A stretch of DNA of 11,534 nucleotides from an uncultured Lachnospiraceae bacterium (GTDB taxonomy: Bacteria > Bacillota > Clostridia > Lachnospirales > Lachnospiraceae). Positions 6,456 to 11,534 of the stretch are shown here, piece after piece. Location of the stretch: contig CATZPU010000014.1 of assembly GCA_958422845.1 (NCBI GenBank), positions 1 to 11,534 on the forward strand, written 5' to 3'. A program made the translations under genes and the position numbers. A model generated the notes under the pieces. It had not been told where the DNA came from. It ran no database searches and worked only from the letters and a program-made list of their open reading frames with translations. Numbering within the stretch: position 1 is the first letter of the stretch; the number at the start of each line of letters is the position of its first letter.

Positions 6456-7021
6456 GCCTTTGCTACACTCCTCTCATGATGCAGCGTCTCCAACGCTCCA
6501 AGCACGCCGCACACTAAAATCACGATCATAATATTCACATCCAGAAAACGCACCGCCGCAAACGAAGCCAGCATGACCGCAACCGGCATCGCTTTCTTCT
6601 GACGGATGATATTTTTTCCCATCGTAAATACGACCTCGCAGACGACTGCCGCAACTCCGGCAAGCATACCCGTCATCACCATATTTACGATCGGGTTGTC
6701 ACGAAATGCCTTGTAAAACAGGGAGATCACCGAAATAATGAGCAGCGGCGGCAGTACCGTTCCGATCACTGAAATGAGCGCTCCCGTGATCCCTGCAATG
6801 TGATAACCTACGAGGATAGACGCATTCACCGCGATCGCTCCCGGTGAGGACTGTGCGATCGCCGTCAGATCAAGCATCTCCTGTTCCTCTATCCAGTGAA
6901 GCTCCTGCACAAACTTTTTTCTCATCAGCGGTATTATGACAAAGCCGCCTCCGAATGTACATGCGCTTAATTGAAAAGTTGATGAAAATAATGTCCAGTA
7001 TTTTTTATATCTCTGTGTCAA
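6452..7021 (-). CDS. CHR-family (ChrA-type) anion transporter, first half-size subunit
   Basis: First gene of the CHR operon and partner of the following half. The 189-residue membrane protein shows CTFGGGFVIIPLMRKKF near residue 21 and AQSSPGAIAVNASILVGY near residue 55, the same two signatures as its partner, although the two halves differ clearly in sequence. The start codon is TTG at 7021: there is no ATG or GTG nearby, and AAGGAGG (7029-7035) sits 7 bases upstream, so the rare start is well supported. TTG may set a lower translation level. The C-terminus ends in a short soluble tail rich in Glu, His and Arg. It is transcribed divergently from the LysR-type gene at 7127, a common layout for a regulator and its target. 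Confidence 0.92.
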   Translation of the reverse strand: MTQRYKKYWTLFSSTFQLSACTFGGGFVIIPLMRKKFVQELHWIEEQEMLDLTAIAQSSPGAIAVNASILVGYHIAGITGALISVIGTVLPPLLIISVISLFYKAFRDNPIVNMVMTGMLAGVAAVVCEVVFTMGKNIIRQKKAMPVAVMLASFAAVRFLDVNIMIVILVCGVLGALETLHHERSVAKA

Positions 7022-7044
7022 TGTACTCCCTCCTTCCGTTCCGT

Positions 7045-7073
7045 ATTATAGCACTTGATATTTAATATTAAAA
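7045..7073 (-). promoter_or_regulatory. CHR operon promoter
   Basis: On the minus strand a perfect TATAAT (7045-7050) is preceded by TGC, forming the extended -10 TGCTATAAT. The -35 region 17 bases upstream is only AT-rich (TTTTAA, 7068-7073). The weak -35 with a strong extended -10 would suit activation by the divergent LysR protein. This promoter overlaps the -35 box of the lysR promoter, so the two are likely to interfere with each other. Confidence 0.6.
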
Positions 7074-7083
7074 ATAATATAAT
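7055..7083 (+). promoter_or_regulatory. lysR-type regulator promoter
   Basis: TTGATA (7055-7060) and a perfect TATAAT (7078-7083) are separated by exactly 17 bases, giving a strong housekeeping-sigma promoter. Transcription would start near 7090, 37 bases before the ATG, and AGGAG (7115-7119) precedes that start codon. Confidence 0.7.
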
Positions 7084-7109
7084 TTAATAGAAACTATAAG
7101 TATTTCTAT
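7061..7109. promoter_or_regulatory. Two palindromes, candidate LysR-type operators
   Basis: TTTAATATTAAA (7061-7072) is a perfect 12-base palindrome lying between the lysR -35 and -10 and over the weak -35 of the CHR promoter. ATAGAAA (7087-7093) and TTTCTAT (7103-7109) form a perfect 7-base inverted repeat with a 9-base spacer, placed over the predicted lysR start site. LysR-type proteins usually bind one recognition and one activation site in such divergent gaps and repress their own gene, and both positions fit. AT-richness raises the chance of fortuitous palindromes. Confidence 0.45.
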
Positions 7110-7126
7110 ATAATAGGAGCACACAT

Positions 7127-8038
7127 ATGACGATCCGACACATGAAAATATTTCTGACGCTCTGTCAAAATCAATGCAACACGACAAAGACCGCCGCCGA
7201 GCTGCTGATGACGCAGCCTGCGGTCAGCCTTGCCGTCAAAGAGCTTGAGCAATATTACGGCGTCGTTTTATTTGACCGGATAGGCCGAAGGCTGAAGATC
7301 ACGGAAGCGGGACGAAAGTTTCGGGAATACGCCGGACACATTATCACCTTATTCGACGATATGGAAAAAGGAATGCGGGACTGGGACTCGGCAGGACTGA
7401 TCCGAATCGGAGCCAGTATTACGATCGGCTCACAGTTTCTGCCGAATTACGTAAAGACTTTTCAAAATTACTGTCCCGACACGGATGTTCGGGTGATCAT
7501 TGAACCCTCCGACCGTTTAGAAGAAAAGATCGCAGAAAGCAAATTAGACTTTGCCCTTATAGAAGGAATTCCCCACGATCCGTTTCTGGTTCGTGAGGAA
7601 TATATGGAAGACAGACTGATCGTTGTCTGCCCCGCAGACGGAAAATTCCGTCAGGGAGAGACAATCACTCTCGAAGAATTTAAAAAACAAAAATTTCTGC
7701 TGCGCGAGCGCGGCAGCGGAACGCGCGAGACCTTTGATCTCGTTATCCAAAAAGCCGGTTTCTCCGTCTCCCCGCTGTGGGAGGCTATGAGCACCACCGC
7801 GCTCGTCAATGCCGTCATCAACGGGCTGGGCATCGCCGTACTACCCTACCGCATGGTGCTGCCCACCATACAGCGCGGGCTTATCGTCAGCGTCAATGTA
7901 GAAGAGCTTGATTTCCGGCGCAAATTCAACATCATCTACCACAAAGAAAAATTTCTCACCTCATCCGCAAGAGCTTTCATCGAGATGTGCAGAAATTATG
8001 AACTGGATTATCCGACTCCGCATTACAACGGCTTATAA
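7127..8038 (+). CDS. LysR-type transcriptional regulator
   Basis: A 303-residue regulator of the usual LysR length. The N-terminal winged helix-turn-helix spans about residues 1-60 (TKTAAELLMTQPAVSLAVKE is the recognition part, followed by LFDR and LKITEAG). A linker helix runs to about 88, and a two-lobed periplasmic-binding-protein-like effector domain starts at LIRIGAS (91). LRERGSGTR (192-200) is the loop found in CysL/CbbR-like members, where it contributes to binding of small anionic effectors. The gene is divergent from the CHR operon with a 105-base promoter gap and probably controls it. It is the only regulator in the window and could also act on the tct/sulfatase promoters, though no matching copy of its candidate site is obvious there. 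It ends 4 bp before the convergent phosphodiesterase gene with no terminator between. Confidence 0.95.
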   Translation: MTIRHMKIFLTLCQNQCNTTKTAAELLMTQPAVSLAVKELEQYYGVVLFDRIGRRLKITEAGRKFREYAGHIITLFDDMEKGMRDWDSAGLIRIGASITIGSQFLPNYVKTFQNYCPDTDVRVIIEPSDRLEEKIAESKLDFALIEGIPHDPFLVREEYMEDRLIVVCPADGKFRQGETITLEEFKKQKFLLRERGSGTRETFDLVIQKAGFSVSPLWEAMSTTALVNAVINGLGIAVLPYRMVLPTIQRGLIVSVNVEELDFRRKFNIIYHKEKFLTSSARAFIEMCRNYELDYPTPHYNGL

Positions 8039-8042
8039 AGAC

Positions 8043-9839
8043 TTATACGCCTGTAATAAACCATTCGATCGTCCTTACGATATCGTTGCGCCTGCTCATC
8101 AGACTTTTAATGTCATGGGCCGTTTTCACCTCGTCCGTGATGATCCCGTCTGCCTCGCTGTTTAAAAAGCGGTTGATCGAATTGACCGAATTGCAGGTCC
8201 ACACGGCAACCTTTTTCCCTGCCTTGTGGACTCTGCGTATATTCTGCGCCGTTGCCGTCTCCTCCTCAAGGATCAGCATATCGCAGTTAAGCTCCTGCAG
8301 GTTTCCGAAAGAATAATAGCACAGGTACCCCGTCTCGGCGTCCGGATACTTCGTCTCAAAATAATCGATCTCCCGATAGTCGAGACAGATAAACGTACAC
8401 TGATCGAGCATGTCATAAGCAGCCGCGACTGCATATACGTCATCTGCCATCTGCTCATCTGCGCTTTCCCCTTTCAGTTCTACGTACAGATGCACCTGAT
8501 GTTCCCTTGCCGCCTCCATCATATCCTCCAGAGTCGCTACAGGCGCAGGCTCGCCGCCGATATCCGCCATACTCCGTATGGAAAGCTGCGATATTTCCTC
8601 CGCCGTCATCTCCATCGGCGTTTTATTCACGCCGCACAGCCTCTGGAACGTCTTATCATGATTGATGATATAACGACCGTCCGCAGTACGCTGCACATCT
8701 ATTTCAGAAGCGTACGCCCCGTTCTTAGCGGCAGCGGCGATGGAACGCGCGCTGTTTTCTGCTTCCAGTACGCCTGCGCCCCTGTGCGCGATGATATGCG
8801 TGCGCGAACCGGCAGGAACGAGCTCGTCAAAATGGCGGGCGATTGGAATGCTGACGATAAACACCGACAGCACGCACACAAGCGCAAGAATACGAAAGCC
8901 TGTATGCAGTCTCGGCTTCGGATACAGGACTGCGCCCTCGTCTTCCTCCGTATAGCTCTCATAGAGAAGCGTCAGCTTCATAAACGTAAACGGCTGCAAA
9001 ACGGCTCCATACGCGGAAGCCACAAGCAAAAAGAGCAGCGCGACCGCTACGCTTAAGTAACGGTAAAGCCCCTGATCCTTTACAAACGTCTCTACCGCCA
9101 TGTAAGGAAAGATCAGAAACAGCAGCACGATGGCGGCTGTCAGCAAAAACACGACTGCGCCGAAGCAAAGCATCTTCCACAGAAAATCCTTCCAGTTTCT
9201 GCGAAACATCTCTTTTGATCGCTTCATCGCATCACCTATGCGGCGCCGCCCGATCAGCACAAAGTGAAACGTAAAAATATACCACAGCCCCACAATAAGC
9301 AGCGCAATCATCAGGGCGCTGTAGGCTAGGTGATACAAAAAATTGCTCCTGATCACAGACATAATAAAATCAGGAATATAAAAATCCTTCGTCAGCGATA
9401 TTCCGACCGCCGCCCCTGTAAGCGGCGCGATAAAAGCGATATACAAAACGACAAGGACTGCGCGCGGCTTGCCAAAAAACTTCATTGCCCGAAAAGCCTC
9501 CAGCATGACCTCCGTCACTTTTACCTTTTTCTGATGAAGAATACTGCTGCTGATCACGATCATGGCATTCACATCAAAAAGCGTATAAAGAATCAGTATC
9601 GCCATTCCCACAAGCAAGAGGCACCACCCCTGCCATGTCCGCATCAGGTACGGAAGATCGCCGCTCGTAAAAGCCGGACGTTTGGCGATCCACAAAAGCG
9701 CGCCGCCTATCCTGCTCATTACCGCCACACAGACGTACAGCGCAAGTTTTGTGATCAGCTGATAACCGAGAATCCCCGGTATTGCCCCCAGATAGCCCCT
9801 GAGGGAGGGTAAGGGAGCAGATGTGTGATCTCTGTTCAT
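8043..9839 (-). CDS. Membrane-anchored glycerophosphodiester phosphodiesterase
   Basis: Hydrolyses glycerophosphodiesters (deacylated phospholipids or glycerol-phosphate polymers) to an alcohol and glycerol 3-phosphate. The 598-residue protein has two parts. Residues 1 to about 335 hold around seven hydrophobic segments, matching the membrane domain found N-terminal to some Gram-positive enzymes. Residues 347-590 are the TIM-barrel catalytic domain, with AHRG (351-354), E379 and D381 in SEIDVQ, H394 in INHD, and E454/K456 in VELKG, all in the expected order for metal binding and catalysis. After the last membrane segment (about 316-333) the catalytic domain probably faces outside. The ATG is preceded by AAAGGAAA about 8 bases upstream. 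It is a single gene, convergent with the LysR gene. Likely roles are phospholipid or teichoic-acid turnover; the substrate is not decided by sequence. Confidence 0.93.
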   Translation of the reverse strand: MNRDHTSAPLPSLRGYLGAIPGILGYQLITKLALYVCVAVMSRIGGALLWIAKRPAFTSGDLPYLMRTWQGWCLLLVGMAILILYTLFDVNAMIVISSSILHQKKVKVTEVMLEAFRAMKFFGKPRAVLVVLYIAFIAPLTGAAVGISLTKDFYIPDFIMSVIRSNFLYHLAYSALMIALLIVGLWYIFTFHFVLIGRRRIGDAMKRSKEMFRRNWKDFLWKMLCFGAVVFLLTAAIVLLFLIFPYMAVETFVKDQGLYRYLSVAVALLFLLVASAYGAVLQPFTFMKLTLLYESYTEEDEGAVLYPKPRLHTGFRILALVCVLSVFIVSIPIARHFDELVPAGSRTHIIAHRGAGVLEAENSARSIAAAAKNGAYASEIDVQRTADGRYIINHDKTFQRLCGVNKTPMEMTAEEISQLSIRSMADIGGEPAPVATLEDMMEAAREHQVHLYVELKGESADEQMADDVYAVAAAYDMLDQCTFICLDYREIDYFETKYPDAETGYLCYYSFGNLQELNCDMLILEEETATAQNIRRVHKAGKKVAVWTCNSVNSINRFLNSEADGIITDEVKTAHDIKSLMSRRNDIVRTIEWFITGV

Positions 9840-9961
9840 ATTTTGTTTCCTTTTCTCCGGTTTTTTATACCGGCATTAGGATACCATATTTTATATAATG
9901 GGTACATAGTGCATGTTTCACAATATCTCACGCATCGGTTTGTTTATTTTTCTCTTCTGCC
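9840..9961 (-). promoter_or_regulatory. Leader and upstream region of the phosphodiesterase gene
   Basis: This AT-rich gap must hold the promoter for the minus-strand phosphodiesterase gene, because an intrinsic terminator lies just upstream. Candidate boxes are TTGTGA (9918-9923) and TATA-rich DNA at about 9888-9899, but no pair has both good match and 17-base spacing. A small hairpin, CCGGT (9857-9861) with ACCGG (9869-9873), lies in the leader about 18 bases before the start codon. I see no coding sequence here. Confidence 0.3.
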
Positions 9962-9965
9962 ATAT

Positions 9966-10010
9966 AGAAAAAGGGCGCTGCCCCGACTTTTCGTCAGAAG
10001 CAGCGCCCCT
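9966..10010 (-). terminator. Intrinsic terminator of the surface protein gene
   Basis: On the minus strand GGGCGCTGC (10000-10008 on the plus strand as its complement) pairs perfectly with GCAGCGCCC (complement of 9973-9981). An 18-base loop can form an inner GAC/GTC stem, and the stem is followed by TTTTT (9968-9972). This is a strong rho-independent terminator 35 bases after the surface-protein stop codon, and it isolates that gene from the phosphodiesterase gene. Confidence 0.93.
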
Positions 10011-10044
10011 TGGTCTTAAGACCTTATGTTACTTTTTCTTCCCA

Positions 10045-11534
10045 TCAGCTTCTGCGTCTTCTGCGTGATGCTGCGCCTGCAAGAAGCACTCCTGCGGCTG
10101 CCGTCATCATAAGAATCCACTTTGCTATGTCTGTCTCATCTCCGGTCTTCGGAGCCTCTTTCTGTGCCTCAGTCTGTGCCTCGGTCTGAGGTTCTGTCTG
10201 AGGTTCTTCAATCGGCTCTGCCGGTTCTGCCGTGACGATCGCCGTATCGTCTGTACGGACTGCGTCGCCTGTCGGATCTTCTCCGACTACTGTTGCCGTA
10301 TTGACGATCTCTCCTGCCCTGGCATCTTTTTCTGTTACCTCATATTCTGCCCTGAACTCCTTCGATGCGCCCGGAGCCAGTGACTTGATCGTCCACACGT
10401 CGTCTGTAAGCGGATCGCGTACTTCTACATCAGTAAGCGTTACATTACCGTTGTTTACCACGCGGATCGTATAAGGAACAACCTCGCCTACCTTGAACTC
10501 GTCCTTATCCGAATCTACTTTCTTTTCAAGCCAGAGACTTTCTTTCGGAGCCACGATCGGATCTTCTGTCTCACCCGGAACTACCGACGGCGTCGGCTGA
10601 TCGGGATCAGGGGACTTCGACGCAGCGACTGCCACGTTCTTTACCGTACCCTTTAACGTATCTTCCTCTGTGACAACGTATTCTGCCGTAAATGTTTTGC
10701 TTTCACCCGGCTTTAACGCTTCGATCATCCAGATATCATCCGTAAGCTCATCCCTGACGACCACTTCTGTCTGTGTCAGATTTCCGTCGTTTTTCACCGT
10801 GATCTCATACGTGATCTTCTCACCCGGCGTATATGCCGCACCGTCTTTCGGTGTGCTCGTACTCTTCTTCGATACGGTAAGGTGTCCGTTCAGATCCTCA
10901 AACGTATCCGTCGTATCTGTCGCCGTGTGCGTGTGCTCGTCGATTATTGCAGTTACCGTATTTGTGAACTTCCCTGCGAGAAGATCTGCCTCTGTCACCG
11001 TATAAACGGCTGTCGTGCTCACCTCTTCGCCCGGTTTCACATCGGTAAATTTCGACTCGCCCGTGATCTTCACGCCCTGCTGCTCGATGATCGTGATGTC
11101 GCAAAGCTTATCATAGATATTCTTTACTCTGATCGTGAAGGTGATCTCATCTCCAAGACCGTACTTCTTTCCTTCATGCGTCTTCGTCATTATGTCGTCC
11201 GGATCTGCGCCTTCCGCTGTTACCGTAAGCGTACCCGGTCTGCAGATGATATTGTAATTCTCACTCAGCGTATTTTCCTTGAACGTATGCTTCGTGATCT
11301 CGGCTTTGCTGCTGCCTGCGTACGTCTGGCGGCCCTCGACCGTTACACTGTCCAGTCCTTCATCCGCTACGAAAGCTCCCGAAGTGATCTTGTATGTGCC
11401 GACCGTAAGCGGCGTTCCGTCATAGACTTTCTGCGCACTGTCCGCAGTAAGCTCTACATCGACCGGCTTCACTATCGCATCCACCTGCTTCGTCCATGTC
11501 TGCTTATTGCTTCCGCGTACGACCTCAACCATAA
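10045..11534 (-). CDS. Sortase-anchored surface protein, C-terminal part (YDG and DUF11-like repeats)
   Basis: The visible 495 residues are the C-terminal end of a larger cell-wall protein; the frame stays open to the window edge, and the ATG at 11532 is probably internal. In order: a YDG-type repeat (about 24-108, with VYDGTPLT and NYNI...GTLTV); three DUF11-like Ig-fold repeats (about 110-215, 217-325, 335-440), each with a 'YTI/EITVKN.GN' strand, a 'PGE/AS' turn and a closing TNT/NTA strand; an acidic linker of QTE/QTEA units (about 441-459); and a sorting signal APKTGD (460-465), hydrophobic helix (469-488) and RRRRRS tail. Sortase would cut between T and G and link the protein to peptidoglycan. 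The repeats act as a stalk, so adhesive or enzymatic domains would lie to the right of this window. The first residue of the sorting motif is Ala rather than Leu. A strong terminator follows. Confidence 0.9.
   Translation of the reverse strand, partial: MVEVVRGSNKQTWTKQVDAIVKPVDVELTADSAQKVYDGTPLTVGTYKITSGAFVADEGLDSVTVEGRQTYAGSSKAEITKHTFKENTLSENYNIICRPGTLTVTAEGADPDDIMTKTHEGKKYGLGDEITFTIRVKNIYDKLCDITIIEQQGVKITGESKFTDVKPGEEVSTTAVYTVTEADLLAGKFTNTVTAIIDEHTHTATDTTDTFEDLNGHLTVSKKSTSTPKDGAAYTPGEKITYEITVKNDGNLTQTEVVVRDELTDDIWMIEALKPGESKTFTAEYVVTEEDTLKGTVKNVAVAASKSPDPDQPTPSVVPGETEDPIVAPKESLWLEKKVDSDKDEFKVGEVVPYTIRVVNNGNVTLTDVEVRDPLTDDVWTIKSLAPGASKEFRAEYEVTEKDARAGEIVNTATVVGEDPTGDAVRTDDTAIVTAEPAEPIEEPQTEPQTEAQTEAQKEAPKTGDETDIAKWILMMTAAAGVLLAGAASRRRRRS

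Noticed and set aside
8226..9056. 276-codon open frame on the plus strand
   Set aside because: It lies wholly antisense to the phosphodiesterase gene, whose catalytic motifs are intact. It has no ribosome site and its sequence is rich in Arg, His and Cys, as expected of a shadow frame.
10012..10023. Perfect 12-base palindrome GGTCTTAAGACC after the surface-protein stop
   Set aside because: It lies between the stop codon and the strong terminator with no promoter nearby; a chance palindrome or minor hairpin is the simpler reading.
10160..10215. Short tandem repeat encoding QTE units
   Set aside because: It is the ordinary low-complexity linker before a sortase signal, not a separate repeat element.

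Overview
The window looks like part of a chromosome from a low-to-mid GC, anaerobic Gram-positive bacterium, most likely a gut Clostridia/Lachnospiraceae-type member of the Bacillota. This is an inference from three things: strong AGGAGG-type ribosome sites, an oxygen-sensitive radical-SAM sulfatase-maturating enzyme whose residue numbering matches what I recall of the Clostridium perfringens enzyme, and a sortase-anchored surface protein of Gram-positive type. There are no tRNA, rRNA, CRISPR or transposase genes.

Left block (1-5359), organosulfate module. On the minus strand a four-gene operon reads tctC (solute-binding protein), tctB, tctA (a complete tripartite tricarboxylate transporter, TTT) and then a Cys-type sulfatase that runs off the left edge. 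The sulfatase has no signal peptide, and its start codon shares one base with the tctA stop (TGATG), so import and desulfation appear to be coupled in translation. Divergent from tctC, on the plus strand, lies the gene for the anaerobic sulfatase-maturating enzyme (anSME), which would convert the sulfatase active-site Cys to formylglycine. The simplest reading is capture of a carboxylated sulfate ester outside the cell, TTT import, and cytoplasmic removal of sulfate. Between tctC and tctB sits a large hairpin ending in seven U residues, a likely attenuator that would make more binding protein than membrane subunits.

Middle block (5354-8038). A minus-strand operon encodes two half-size CHR-family (chromate/sulfate-like anion) transporters with an ATGA overlap, followed by a small protein with a possible LURP-one/tubby-like fold. 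It is divergent from a LysR-type regulator, and the 105-base spacer holds good promoters for both directions plus two palindromes. The last gene of this operon overlaps the end of the anSME gene tail to tail by 6 bp. Because chromate is a sulfate analogue, this CHR pair could deal with sulfate released by the neighbouring sulfatase. That link is a hypothesis.

Right block (8043-11534). Two minus-strand genes appear unrelated to the sulfur theme: a membrane-anchored glycerophosphodiester phosphodiesterase, and the C-terminal 495 residues of a large wall-anchored surface protein (one YDG-like repeat, three DUF11-like repeats, a TE/Q-rich linker and an APKTGD sortase signal) ending in a clear intrinsic terminator. 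The two outermost genes, the sulfatase and the surface protein, are cut by the window edges.
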